DNA of 64,000 nucleotides from Mesorhizobium sp. CAU 1732 (GTDB taxonomy: Bacteria > Pseudomonadota > Alphaproteobacteria > Rhizobiales > Rhizobiaceae), in the NCBI RefSeq assembly GCF_039888675.1, contig NZ_JBDQQR010000004.1:248001-312000 (forward strand), given 5' to 3'. The position numbers and the translations under genes were made by a program. The notes under the pieces are model-generated. The model saw only the letters and a list, made by a program, of their open reading frames with translations. It did no database searches and had not been told where the DNA came from. Shown here piece after piece: positions 43,641-52,938 of the stretch; position 1 is the first letter of the stretch; each line of letters begins with the position of its first letter.

Positions 43641-43875
43641 ACCGTCATGCGCTCTCCGCCGGGAACACAGGACTCGACGGAGAGCAGAGCTTCTCTCCTT
43701 CTCCACCCTGTCAGGCAGTGGGCACGATGAAATCGCCGAAAGCGCGGTCGTCGAATAGGTATTGGCCACGACGATGAAATTGGCGGGTTCCCAGTCCTCA
43801 GTCGAGCACCGTCCGCCAATGCGCTCGATCGCATCTCAAGGGGCTGTTGCTGACCGAGCCCGAGCGTGATCGCCT

Positions 43876-44060
43876 GTGCGTCCGCTCTCCCAGCCGGAAA
43901 GCCTGGTCCTGATGTGCATCGCCTATTTCCAGCCGATCACGCGCGGCGCACTGTCGTCGTTCTTCGGCAAGGAAGTTTCGCGCGACCTGACCGGCGTGCT
44001 GCGACGCCAGGCGTTCATCGCGTCGGGACCGCGCGCGCCGCAACCCGCGCGCCCTATGGC
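43876..44060 (+). pseudogene. Fragment of an ScpB-like chromosome segregation protein
   Basis: About 60 codons match the C-terminal winged-helix of alphaproteobacterial ScpB paralogues (LVLMCIAYFQPITRG, FFGKEVSRDL, FIASGPRAP). The N-terminal half and the very C-terminus are missing, and upstream traces lie in other frames. It overlaps the end of the next, leftward fragment. ScpB is part of the SMC-condensin complex; plasmid or island copies of such paralogues are often partial. The fragment is clearly dead. Confidence 0.65.
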
Positions 44061-44644
44061 TCGACCTTCACGACGATGCTGCTGAGCCTGATCCTTACCT
44101 TCGCACCATCGCGATCCAGCGTCCGGTAATCGACGCGCTGCGTCTGCACGTCGGTTGGACCACCCTCTGGCAAAGCCTCAGGAATGAGAGCCCGCACCAG
44201 CAGTCTGGCAACGTCGCTGTTTCCTGCCGGAAGGCTGTAATCGTCCGACGTGATCTCTTCGCTCTCCGGCGAGCCCCACGGACGTTCCAGCCCGAGCCCG
44301 TCAAATCCCGGACGGCGGCGGAAGAATGCGAACCAGGCGCTCCCCATATCCGGCCCCAGGCACCAGACACCGCCGATGATCGGCACGACATCGGGATGAA
44401 CCTTCGCGACGTCCAGAAGGTAATCCCGGTAGCTGATCGACCGCAGCTTGGCGATCTTCTCATCCGTCGACATGCCCGGAAGGTAGTCGACCGAACCGTG
44501 GATCAGGCGCATCAAATCCTGCCCGACCTGATCCGGGAACGGGGTTCTGGCGAGAAATTCCTCTGTCGGATTCTGCGGCGTCCCGCCTGCTACAAGGCGG
44601 TCCTCGCCATAAACGTCGCCACGGAAGAACGTCGAGGGGGCCAT
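44054..44644 (-). pseudogene. Fragment of a FAD-dependent oxidoreductase (spermidine dehydrogenase-like)
   Basis: The 196-residue frame reads like an internal part of large FAD oxidoreductases of the spermidine dehydrogenase type (MAPSTFFRGDVYGEDRL, DYLPGMSTDEKIAKLRSISY, VKVHPD-like AKVHPDVVPIIGG). The N-terminal FAD-binding fold and the rest of the ~600-residue protein are absent, and the frame closes upstream by a stop near 44660. The match is by memory of the family and moderate. It lies between the scpB fragment and the isomerase gene, at a seam between the FDH island and the transporter cluster. Confidence 0.5.
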
Positions 44645-44704
44645 CCCCAGCCGCCGCCCTCAAAGCTCGGGTAGTTGTTGCGGTGACCGACCGGAAAAGG
44701 TGGA

Positions 44705-45613
44705 TCAGGCGGCTTTTGCGGCCGCGCCGTTGTGAGCGATCAGTGTCTTCGCGCGTGCCAGGCTCTCCGGTTGCTCGCTGCGATAGCGCCGGCCGATCTC
44801 CATCATCAGGACCGTGTCGGGCAAGAAGTCGAGTTCGGCGAAGATGCCATCCCAGTCGATGTCGCCCCAACCAAGCGGCATATGCAGATCGCCGATGCCA
44901 AGCGCGGTGTTCTCCTGCAGGTGGTAGGGTCGATAGAACCCTTGCGGGCGGCCAAAGGAGTCGTGAACATGGAGATGCCCCGCTACCGGTGCCATTGAGC
45001 GCAGCTCGGCGCGGAAATCGAGGCCGCGATAGGTGGATTCGATATAGGCGTGACTGAAGTCGATCAGCGCGACCAGGTTGGGATGATTGAGAACCTTGAC
45101 GGTTTCCGCCAACTCGGACGGCGTCTGGCGGTACTGGCCGGGCTCGGTGGTGAATATGTTCTCCAGCGCGATGTTCACGCCATAGGGCTTGCAGAACTCT
45201 GCGAGCTCAAGAAGCGCCTCGCGCTCGCGCACGTCGGCATTCGCCCGCTCGTGGATCTGATCCGGGCGCAAACAGCCGCCGTGCTGGACAAGAATGCGCG
45301 AGCCGACGCGATCGCAAAGCTCGGCCAGCGCCTTGGCGGCATCGAGCTGGTAGCGGCAGGTGGTCGGGTCCATGAAGTTCGACGAAACCAGGCCGTGGAC
45401 GGTGTAGCGGAAATCGAACTGCTTCGTCAGCGCAACGAGCCGGTCGGCCCGCTCGGGAATGATGCGCCCGCCGGCGATGAGATCGAGGCTCGTCAGGCCG
45501 AGCTCGACGGTATCGACGCCGACGTCGGCTAGGCCGCGAAGATCGGTCTCGAGGCTTTCGAATTCTCCATCGACGGAACCGGCGTTGAAGCCCGTGCCAA
45601 TGATGTTGGTCAT
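44705..45613 (-). CDS. Sugar phosphate isomerase/epimerase-like TIM-barrel protein
   Basis: The 302-residue protein belongs to the xylose-isomerase-like/AP endonuclease 2 superfamily (IolE, IolI and related). Metal ligands are visible: Glu in VNIALENIFT, Asp in ALIDFSHAY, the HLHVHDSFG block and Glu in LMMEIGRR. ATG 45613 is chosen as the family-like start. It is the last gene of the leftward transporter cluster, after the phosphodiesterase. It probably isomerises or dehydrates the sugar or inositol released from the imported compound; the exact reaction is unknown. Confidence 0.82.
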   Translation of the reverse strand: MTNIIGTGFNAGSVDGEFESLETDLRGLADVGVDTVELGLTSLDLIAGGRIIPERADRLVALTKQFDFRYTVHGLVSSNFMDPTTCRYQLDAAKALAELCDRVGSRILVQHGGCLRPDQIHERANADVREREALLELAEFCKPYGVNIALENIFTTEPGQYRQTPSELAETVKVLNHPNLVALIDFSHAYIESTYRGLDFRAELRSMAPVAGHLHVHDSFGRPQGFYRPYHLQENTALGIGDLHMPLGWGDIDWDGIFAELDFLPDTVLMMEIGRRYRSEQPESLARAKTLIAHNGAAAKAA

Positions 45614-45635
45614 GTCAGATCTCCTTTTCGATCGA

Positions 45636-46385
45636 TCATGCCGCCGCGGCGGCTTCTGCCCGCAGGGAAAGTGCAAGGTCGGGCCGGTCGGTCGTCAGGT
45701 GCCCGATGCCGCGATCGAGCCACGCCCGGATAAGTGCCTCGTCATTGAGTGTCCACACACACAAACGCGCGGCGGGAATAGATGCGGTGATTTCGTCCCA
45801 CCCGGCTTCCAACAATTCGTGATGGACCGCGACGATATCGACGAGCCCTGTGACCCGGGTCAGGAAGGCGTCGATGCCGCCCTGCCTGTTGACCCAAGCG
45901 GCGTTCACCGAGACGAGGCGCGCAATGTCCGGTGCGACCTTCCGGCACTCTTCCAGCACGGAGATGTCGAAGGAGGTCAGATGACAGCGTGTCCGCAGAT
46001 CGAGCCGGTCTATTTCGGAAACGACCCGTTCGACGATATCCTCATAGGACTGGCCTTCGGAATCGGACTTGATCTCGACATGGAGGCGCTTCTCCGACGC
46101 GGGTGCGAGCGTTCCGAGCACGTCCGCGAATGTCGGGATCGTTTCGTCGCAGCCTTTCAGCCGCAGCGTCCTGCGCTCCTCGGCCGATAGACGGCTGACC
46201 GGGCCGCTGCCTTCGCTCGTCCTGTCGAGCGTCGCGTCGTGGATGACAACAAGTTCGCCATCGTCGGTCAGGTGGACGTCGAACTCCACCGCATCCACAT
46301 CGAGCGCGAGCACGTTGCGGAATCCACCGAGCGAGTTCTCGGGCCAGAGGTCGCGCGCGCCGCGATGACCGGTAATCGATGTCAT
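45636..46385 (-). CDS. Glycerophosphodiester phosphodiesterase family protein
   Basis: The 249-residue cytoplasmic protein has the GDPD signature: GHRGARDLWPENSL with catalytic His and Arg, then EFDVHLTDDGELVVIHD with the metal-binding Glu/Asp and second His. A C-terminal WTLNDEALIRAWLDRGI block completes the TIM barrel. It hydrolyses glycerophosphodiesters to glycerol 3-phosphate and an alcohol. It has no leader, so the substrate must be imported, and it lies between the importer permeases and the isomerase. The ATG at 46385 is preceded by GGAGATA. Confidence 0.9.
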   Translation of the reverse strand: MTSITGHRGARDLWPENSLGGFRNVLALDVDAVEFDVHLTDDGELVVIHDATLDRTSEGSGPVSRLSAEERRTLRLKGCDETIPTFADVLGTLAPASEKRLHVEIKSDSEGQSYEDIVERVVSEIDRLDLRTRCHLTSFDISVLEECRKVAPDIARLVSVNAAWVNRQGGIDAFLTRVTGLVDIVAVHHELLEAGWDEITASIPAARLCVWTLNDEALIRAWLDRGIGHLTTDRPDLALSLRAEAAAAA

Positions 46386-46402
46386 CGGAATATCTCCGTA
46401 GT

Positions 46403-47284
46403 TCAGCGAACGGTGGGGTCGAGCTTGTCGCGCAGCCAGTCCCCGACGAGCGAGATGGAGAGCGTGGTGAGCATGATGACGACCGCAGGCGCGAGCATGA
46501 TCCACGGCGCTGTGGTCAGGTATTCGCGTCCGAAGCCAACCATGTTGCCGAGGCTCGTCTCCGGTGGCTGCACGCCGAGGCCAAGGAAGGACAGGCTGCT
46601 TTCCATCAGGATGATCTCGGGAAAGGTGAGCGTCATCGAGACGATGAGGGTGGACGCGATATTGGGAAGGATATGCTTGAAATAGACACGGCCCGGACCG
46701 GCGCCCAGTTGCACGACTGCCGAGGAATAGCCTTGTGCGCTCGCCGAAATCGCCAGCCCTCGCGCGATACGGGCGTAGCGCTCCCAACCGTAGAAGCCCA
46801 TCAGGCAGATCAGCAGCCACATCGAGGATCCGAAGAAGGCGAGCACCGCCAGCGACATGATGAGAAATGGCAGTGCCGCCTGGAAATCCGCCAATGCCAA
46901 AACGAAATGCTCCACAACGCCACGAAACTTGGCGGCCGCGAAGCCGAGCGCCGTGCCCACGGTGGCTGACAGGATTGTCGCGCCGAAAGCCACCACGAGC
47001 GAGATTCGGATCGACTGAAGGAGACGGGACAAGACGTCACGGCCGAGCTCGTCCGTGCCGAACCAGTGTTGCGGGTCGCCCGGCTTCGCCAGCCGGCTGG
47101 CAAGGTCCATCGTGGTGATTCCATAAGGGCGCAGCACGTCGGCGAACGCGGCGACGAAGACCATCGCGGCCAACCAGAAGACGCCCAGGCCGACGCTGAA
47201 GGGTACGCCAAGGCGCAGCCACCTGACCATGCGGGCGAAAAAGCCGCGTTCCTGTGGGGTATGGGCGATGTCGAACGTCGTCAT
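46403..47284 (-). CDS. Dipeptide-type ABC permease (DppC-like)
   Basis: The 293-residue membrane protein has a cytoplasmic N-terminus, about six transmembrane segments, and the DppC-type motif HWFGTDELGRDVLSRLL followed by the EAA-like loop around GAGPGRVYFKHILPN. ATG 47284 is used; an upstream extension of 18 codons overlaps the neighbour without similarity. It pairs with the DppB-like gene 10 bases upstream. Within a cluster containing a glycerophosphodiesterase, the system may carry a phosphodiester or sugar rather than a peptide. Confidence 0.9.
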   Translation of the reverse strand: MTTFDIAHTPQERGFFARMVRWLRLGVPFSVGLGVFWLAAMVFVAAFADVLRPYGITTMDLASRLAKPGDPQHWFGTDELGRDVLSRLLQSIRISLVVAFGATILSATVGTALGFAAAKFRGVVEHFVLALADFQAALPFLIMSLAVLAFFGSSMWLLICLMGFYGWERYARIARGLAISASAQGYSSAVVQLGAGPGRVYFKHILPNIASTLIVSMTLTFPEIILMESSLSFLGLGVQPPETSLGNMVGFGREYLTTAPWIMLAPAVVIMLTTLSISLVGDWLRDKLDPTVR

Positions 47285-47294
47285 GATGCGCTCC

Positions 47295-48221
47295 TCAATG
47301 CGCCGTCTGCGCACGCAGGCGCGGATCGAGCCAGCCATAGAGCAAGTCGACGATCAGGTTGGAGACGACCATCGTGGCTGCGATCATCAACAGGATGCAC
47401 TGGACGACGGGGAGGTCGCGATTGGTGACGGAGACCACCAAAAGGCGGCCGATGCCAGGCCAGGAGAAGATCGATTCTACCACCACCGCACCGGCGATCA
47501 GCGAACCGACCATGAAGCCCACGATGGTGACGATCGGAACCGCCGCATTTGGCAGCGCATGACGCCAGATCACACTCGACCACCTCACGCCCTTAGCCGA
47601 GGCTGTGCGCACGTAGGGCTGGCCCATGACCTCGATCATGGCGCTGCGCGAAAAGCGCGCGAGAATGCCGATGCCGCCGATGCTCATCGTGATGGTGGGG
47701 AGGATCGCATGCTGCCAGCTACCGTAACCGCCAGACGGCAGGAACCCGAACGTGACCGAGAAGATCAAGACGAGAAGAAGCCCCAGAACGAAGGACGGGA
47801 TGGTGAAGCCCAGGACGGCCAGCAGGATGACACCGCGGTCTGTCGCGCTCGCGCGGTGAAGCGCGGCATAGACGCCGGCTGGAATACCGAGCGCGAGTTT
47901 CAGGAACAGCGCTGGAATGGTCAGTTGGAGGGTGGCCGGGATGCGTTCCATCACGAGGTCGATAGCCGGCGCGCGGTCACGCATCGACACGCCGAAATCG
48001 CCGGTCAGAATCGACTGGATATAGGCGAGATACTGCACCCACAGCGGCTGGTCGAGACCCCATTGTCTGCGGAACGCCTCTATCGCGCTTATAGGCACGT
48101 CAGGTCCGAGCATGACCTGCGCGGGGTCTCCCGAGAGACGAAGGACGACGAAGGCGAACGTCATGACCGCGAAGATCGTGATAACGGCGCGAAGGAGCTT
48201 GGAAAGTACAAAGCCGATCAT
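47295..48221 (-). CDS. Dipeptide-type ABC permease (DppB-like)
   Basis: The 308-residue permease begins with the standard first segment (LLRAVITIFAVMTFAFVVLRL) and the LGLDQPLWVQYL-like motif WGLDQPLWVQYLAY of DppB proteins. The EAA-type loop is near SAKGVRWSSVIWRHALPN. It forms the heterodimer with the DppC-like protein. Spacing to the ATPase gene upstream is nine bases. Length and topology are normal. Confidence 0.92.
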   Translation of the reverse strand: MIGFVLSKLLRAVITIFAVMTFAFVVLRLSGDPAQVMLGPDVPISAIEAFRRQWGLDQPLWVQYLAYIQSILTGDFGVSMRDRAPAIDLVMERIPATLQLTIPALFLKLALGIPAGVYAALHRASATDRGVILLAVLGFTIPSFVLGLLLVLIFSVTFGFLPSGGYGSWQHAILPTITMSIGGIGILARFSRSAMIEVMGQPYVRTASAKGVRWSSVIWRHALPNAAVPIVTIVGFMVGSLIAGAVVVESIFSWPGIGRLLVVSVTNRDLPVVQCILLMIAATMVVSNLIVDLLYGWLDPRLRAQTAH

Positions 48222-48230
48222 CGTCCTCTC

Positions 48231-49217
48231 CTACGCTGCCATGGATACGGACTGCGGCGAGACCATGTGACACGCCGCGTTGCGACCGGGTGCAATTTCG
48301 GAAAGCTGCGGGCGCGACACGCGGCAGACGTCGGATGCGATGGGGCAACGCGGATGAAAGGCGCACCCCGAAGGCCGGTCGGCCGGGTTCGGTGGCTCGC
48401 CCTGAAGGACCAAGCGCCCCTCGAGCTTCTGGCCCGGAACCGGCACGCTTGAGACCAGTGCCCGGGTGTAGGGGTGCCGCGGGTTGGCAAAAATGACGTC
48501 CGAGGTGGCCTCCTCGACGATGTGACCGAGATACATGACCGCCACGCGATCGGCGATGTTGCGCACCACCTTCAGGTCGTGGCTGATAAAGACCATGGCG
48601 ATCCCGTGGCTTTCCTGAAGATCGCGCAGCACGTTGACGACCTGCGCCTGGATCGACACGTCGAGCGCGGCGACAGGCTCGTCGCATACGAGGAGGTCCG
48701 GGCGCGAAGCCAGTGCACGAGCTATCACAGCACGCTGACGCTGGCCGCCCGATAGCTCGTGCGGGAAACGACCCGCCTGATCAGGCCTGAGGCCGACAGC
48801 CGTCATCAGTTCCGCAACTCGGGCGGCGCGTTCGTCCTTCGACAACAGCTTGTGGATTTCGAGTGGTTCGCCGATCTGCTCGGAGATCGGCAGGCGCTTG
48901 TCTAGCGCGGCGAGCGGGTCCTGGTAAACAAGCTGCATGCGCGCACGCAAAGCGCGCCATTCCGGCGTGCCGAGACGCGGCATCGGAGCACCATCGAAGG
49001 TCACGCCACCGCCCTGGATGGGATCGATGCCGAGAAGCATACGACCGAGCGTCGATTTGCCGGACCCGGATTCGCCGACGATGCCGAGCGTCTCGCCCGG
49101 CATGACGGAGATCGAGATACCATCGACCGCGCGGATCGGGGTGCTGCGGCCAAAGAGGCCGTGGCGTAGTTCGTAGATCCTGATGAGATCAGTGGCCTCG
49201 ATAAGCGGCTTGGTCAA
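48231..49217 (-). CDS. Dipeptide-type ABC ATPase (DppF-like)
   Basis: The 328-residue ATPase has Walker A GESGSGKST, signature LSGGQRQRAVIARAL, Walker B LLVCDEPVAALD and the C-terminal oligopeptide-type extension with CAFHPRCPIASDVC, which may bind an iron-sulfur cluster in some homologues. It overlaps the DppD-like gene by four bases. Together the two ATPases power the importer. Substrate class cannot be told from the ATPase. Confidence 0.92.
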   Translation of the reverse strand: MTKPLIEATDLIRIYELRHGLFGRSTPIRAVDGISISVMPGETLGIVGESGSGKSTLGRMLLGIDPIQGGGVTFDGAPMPRLGTPEWRALRARMQLVYQDPLAALDKRLPISEQIGEPLEIHKLLSKDERAARVAELMTAVGLRPDQAGRFPHELSGGQRQRAVIARALASRPDLLVCDEPVAALDVSIQAQVVNVLRDLQESHGIAMVFISHDLKVVRNIADRVAVMYLGHIVEEATSDVIFANPRHPYTRALVSSVPVPGQKLEGRLVLQGEPPNPADRPSGCAFHPRCPIASDVCRVSRPQLSEIAPGRNAACHMVSPQSVSMAA

Positions 49218-50239
49218 AGCGCTGCCTCCAGAAGCGTTTCGCGCTCACGCCGGGGCGTGTCGGCGGGGGCAGGCCTGGACATGGCCGTCGGCACCGGGTT
49301 GCGGCAGGCGAGGAAGCGCGCGGCACCGTCAGGGGCCAGCGCAGGCGCGCCACGCCCGCAGACGTCGAGCGCGCGGGCGCAACGCGGGGCGAAAGCGCAG
49401 CCCGATGGCATCTCCCGCGGATTCGGCACGGTGCCTGGTATGGGAATCAGGCGCTCGCGCGCGCCGTCGAGACGCGGAATGGCGTCGAACAGCCCGCGCG
49501 TATAGGGATGGCGAGGCTGCGCGAACAGCGTCTCGATCGGCCCCGCTTCCACGATCCGCCCCGAATACATCACGCAGATGCGCTCGCAGACCTGCGAGAC
49601 TGCGCCGAGGTCGTGGCTGATGAAGACGGTGGCCATGCCCGTCTCGGCGCGCAGCATGGCCAACAGATCGAGTATCTGTGCCTGGATGGTGGCGTCGAGC
49701 GCGGTGGTCGGCTCGTCTGCGATGAGAAGGTCGGGTTGACCGGCAAGGGCCATCGCGATCATCACCCGCTGACACTGTCCGCCGGAGAACTCGTGCGGGA
49801 AAAGCTCGAAGCGCCGGCGCGCATCGGGAATGCCGACGAGGTCCAGAAGGCGCAGCGCCTCGACCTTCGCCGCGTCGCCGACGAGCCCGCGATGAAGCAC
49901 CAGCGCCTCGACGATCTGCCGGCCGACTTTCAAGACCGGGTTGAGCGAACTCGACGGGTCCTGGAAGATCATAGCGATACGACCGCCACGAATATCTTCC
50001 AGCACCGAGCGGGGCCGGCCGAGAACTTCCCTGCCTTCGACCTTTACCGAACCGGAAACCGTGGCCTTGCCGGGCAGGAGGCCGAGCGCGGCCAGCCAGG
50101 TGACAGATTTGCCGCAACCCGATTCCCCGACGAGACCCAGGGCTTCGCCCGGTGCGACGTCGAGGTCTATTCCGTGTAGGACAGGAACTCCGTCGAATGC
50201 GACCGTCAGGCCGCGTAGTTCTACGAGATTGGGTTGCAT
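49214..50239 (-). CDS. Dipeptide-type ABC ATPase (DppD-like)
   Basis: The 341-residue ATPase shows Walker A GESGCGKSV near residue 38, signature FSGGQCQRVMIAMAL, Walker B LLIADEPTTALD and the C-terminal CAFAPRCARALDVC extension. Its final ~35 residues are Arg/Pro-rich and extend past the usual end, probably an unstructured tail. It lies second in the leftward operon, 74 bases after the binding protein gene. It pairs with the DppF-like ATPase. Confidence 0.92.
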   Translation of the reverse strand: MQPNLVELRGLTVAFDGVPVLHGIDLDVAPGEALGLVGESGCGKSVTWLAALGLLPGKATVSGSVKVEGREVLGRPRSVLEDIRGGRIAMIFQDPSSSLNPVLKVGRQIVEALVLHRGLVGDAAKVEALRLLDLVGIPDARRRFELFPHEFSGGQCQRVMIAMALAGQPDLLIADEPTTALDATIQAQILDLLAMLRAETGMATVFISHDLGAVSQVCERICVMYSGRIVEAGPIETLFAQPRHPYTRGLFDAIPRLDGARERLIPIPGTVPNPREMPSGCAFAPRCARALDVCGRGAPALAPDGAARFLACRNPVPTAMSRPAPADTPRRERETLLEAAL

Positions 50240-50313
50240 CGCGCCTTCCTCTCCCGATCAGTTCATGAATAAAGACGCGGCGGCGGAATGGGACGCCGCC
50301 GCGTCGAGCGGGC

Positions 50314-51948
50314 TCAGGAGCTCCAGTTTCCGGCACGGAAGTCCATCGCGAAGGCCGGCGCGGCCTTCCAGTTGAGCGAGGACTTCATGCCGGTGAAGAC
50401 GGCGTTCTGGTGCAGGACCTGATAGGCTGGGTCCTCGCGCTCGCAGATTTCCAGCATGCGCGCGAAGGCCTTCTTGCGCTGGGCGCCGTCGGTGCTCGTC
50501 TCCATCACGACCGACAACTCGTTCACCTCGACGTTCGACCAATCCTTCTGCTGTTGGACTTCGCCATTAGGGCCGAACTGAACGACCATCGGCGTGATCG
50601 GATCGTTGATGGTGTTGGAGGCCGACCAGTCCCGCACGCCCTTGGTTCCGATCGCCTCGTGGATCTGGCCCCAGTTCTCCTTCATTTCGATCTGCACGTT
50701 GAGGCCGACCTGGCGCCACATCTCCACGAGGACCTGCGCCGTTGGGGTCTGGTTGGTGTAGTAGTTGTTGAGCAGGCGATAGGGGATCGCGTCGCCCTTG
50801 TAGTTGGACTGGCTGAGAAGCTGGCGGGCAAGTTCGGGATTGAATTCCGGAACCGTCCAACCCTCGATGAACATATCCGTCGCCTGGAACGAGTCGAACT
50901 GGAGACCCGGTGGGATCACCGTCTGGCCGGCCCACAGCGCTTCCACGATCGCGTTGCGATCGATCGAATGTGTCATGGCGCGACGCACGAGGGGGTCGGC
51001 GAGGATGTCATTCTCCGTATTGAACACCGACACACGGTGGTTCCAGATCGGCGAGCTCTGGACCTCGAGGCCCGGCGCAGCCTGCACGGCGGCGATCTGG
51101 TCTGGAGGCAGGTCGCAAGCGAAATCGTATTCGCCAGAGAGCAGGCCGTTCACACGCGAGGCGACTTCGGGAACCTCGACGAAGCGGATGCGCTCCAGCG
51201 GCGGGCGGCCACCCCAGTATTCGTCGAAGGCGACGAGCGTCAGTGACACGTCCGGGCGATATTCCTCGACCATGTAGGCGCCGGTGGTGATCGGCTTGCG
51301 CGCCCATTCGGAATAGCTTGCCGCCTCGTCCCATGCGCGCCGGTTGGTGATCTGGCTTCCGCCCGAATAAAGCCGTCCTTCCAGCGTCACGTCGGGCGTG
51401 GCGTTGTGGAAACGCACCTTGTACTTGTCGACCACCTCGACACCGGCCAGCGCGGGCCAGAGACGACGCCCGACACCCGGCACGTTCGCGGGCAATTCCT
51501 TGGCGGTAGTCGGCTTGTTTTCTTCCGCGAAGATCGTGCGGCCGCCCACGGGCTGCGTGTCGCCAAAGACGCGTTCGGCAGAGAAAGAGAAAGCGACGTC
51601 CTCGGCGGTCATCTCGTCGCCGTTGTGGAACTTCACTCCCTGTCGCAGGTCGAGTTCCAGCGTCTTGTCGTCGAGGCGGCGCCATTCGGTCGCAAGGCCC
51701 GGCACGGGACCCTGATTGCCCATCCAGTCACGCAGGATGAGACCTTCCCAAAGGTTCGGGTAGAAAATCCGTTCTCCGACATTCGACTGCTCGTACCAGA
51801 TGTCGAGCGTGGAATTGTTGGTGATTTTCTGAACCGCGATAGTCACGGACGGGCGCGATCCTTGCGCGAAGGAAGCGCGCGGCAGGATGAGACTCCCGGT
51901 GGCGGCGCCCATGAGGCCAAGGGCATGGCGTCGGTTGAGTTTCAGCAT
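50314..51948 (-). CDS. Peptide/nickel-type ABC periplasmic binding protein
   Basis: The 544-residue family 5 solute-binding protein has a Tat-like leader (RRHALGLMGAATG, cleavage near SFAQ) and typical family 5 blocks such as LRQGVKFHNGDEMTAEDVAFSF. Members bind peptides, nickel, haem, opines, oligosaccharides or glycerophospho-compounds. It is the first gene of the importer set and lies between the HAD gene and the ATPases. Linkage to a phosphodiesterase, an isomerase and a phosphatase argues for a phosphorylated sugar-like ligand; this is inference. Confidence 0.9.
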   Translation of the reverse strand: MLKLNRRHALGLMGAATGSLILPRASFAQGSRPSVTIAVQKITNNSTLDIWYEQSNVGERIFYPNLWEGLILRDWMGNQGPVPGLATEWRRLDDKTLELDLRQGVKFHNGDEMTAEDVAFSFSAERVFGDTQPVGGRTIFAEENKPTTAKELPANVPGVGRRLWPALAGVEVVDKYKVRFHNATPDVTLEGRLYSGGSQITNRRAWDEAASYSEWARKPITTGAYMVEEYRPDVSLTLVAFDEYWGGRPPLERIRFVEVPEVASRVNGLLSGEYDFACDLPPDQIAAVQAAPGLEVQSSPIWNHRVSVFNTENDILADPLVRRAMTHSIDRNAIVEALWAGQTVIPPGLQFDSFQATDMFIEGWTVPEFNPELARQLLSQSNYKGDAIPYRLLNNYYTNQTPTAQVLVEMWRQVGLNVQIEMKENWGQIHEAIGTKGVRDWSASNTINDPITPMVVQFGPNGEVQQQKDWSNVEVNELSVVMETSTDGAQRKKAFARMLEICEREDPAYQVLHQNAVFTGMKSSLNWKAAPAFAMDFRAGNWSS

Positions 51949-52075
51949 TTCGATTTCTCCTTGTCAAAAGGATGCTCATCACGCGCGAAAGGGTCCGCGT
52001 GCGGTGCGGTTTGTTGCTCTGCTGGTTTGTCGAACTCATCATGCCCCCACGCCGCAACGGCCGCGGGGAGCGCGA

Positions 52076-52801
52076 TCACGTGAGAGCCGGCACTGGAGAG
52101 CCCCGACTGGAAGGGCGCGCGGTCGCACCCGGGTTCTCTCTGTTCAAAAGCGCGCCAAGCTGGCCTGCCCCCGTCACCACTTCGGACGCACCTGCGCTTG
52201 CGAGCACGTCGGCACGGCCGTCACGCATGTCAGCCGGATCGACGAAGCCGATCGCCGTCATTCCAGCTGCTACCGCGCCGGCGACGCCGTGTACACTGTC
52301 ATCGATCACCACGCAGCGAGCCGGGTCCACACCGAGCTTGGCTGCGCACAGATAGAAAAGGTCCGGCGCGGGTTTTGGTCTTGCGACCATCTCCGCACTG
52401 AAGATATTCGGCGCAAAAGCACCCCAGAGGTCGAACAGGCCGAGACTGCGCTCGAGCCTCTCCATGCCGCTGTTGGATGCGACGCATTTGAGGCAACCCA
52501 GATCGCGGATGAGATCGCTCATGCCTGCCATAGGCTCCAGCGAGCGGCGGAACTCGGCGTAGAGATTGTCGCGGGCCTCGGCGAAGATGAGGTCAGGCTC
52601 ACTGGCCCCCAACTCCTCGATGCAGATGCGGCGCGCATCTTCCTCAGAATAGCCGACGAAACGGCTGTGAACGTCCTCGTGCGAGATCGCCACGCCCGAC
52701 CGGGACAGCGCCTGCCAGAGAACCCGGCTGGCGGCCGGCTCGCTGTCGATGAGAACACCATCACAATCGAAGATCAGCAATTCGAATGTCGTTGAAAGCA
52801 T
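52076..52801 (-). CDS. HAD-family phosphatase (beta-phosphoglucomutase/GPP-like)
   Basis: The 241-residue protein has the HAD motifs DCDGVLIDSEP (nucleophile Asp, general acid Asp), ASNSG (motif II Ser), RPKPAPDLF (motif III Lys) and CVVIDDSVHG (motif IV), with a helical cap after motif I. Such enzymes dephosphorylate small sugar or polyol phosphates. It is the most upstream gene of the leftward cluster and divergent from the SorC regulator. It may remove phosphate from the product of the phosphodiesterase route. The C-terminal ~30 residues are poorly conserved. Confidence 0.88.
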   Translation of the reverse strand: MLSTTFELLIFDCDGVLIDSEPAASRVLWQALSRSGVAISHEDVHSRFVGYSEEDARRICIEELGASEPDLIFAEARDNLYAEFRRSLEPMAGMSDLIRDLGCLKCVASNSGMERLERSLGLFDLWGAFAPNIFSAEMVARPKPAPDLFYLCAAKLGVDPARCVVIDDSVHGVAGAVAAGMTAIGFVDPADMRDGRADVLASAGASEVVTGAGQLGALLNRENPGATARPSSRGSPVPALT

Positions 52802-52938
52802 CGTTGCCTCGTGATCTCCCGCGCTGCAATGCTCGGAGTATCGACTTTCATTTCGATGTGTCGGACAGCTTGCCGCCCGTCTGAAGCGCGGTGTATGTTA
52901 CAAATGTTACGCTCATGTGACATCTGGCGGGAGGCTCA

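Noticed and set aside
48908..49105. Plus-strand frames inside the ATPase genes around 48.9-49.6 kb
   Set aside because: They are Arg-rich mirror frames of two intact ABC ATPases and have no motif.
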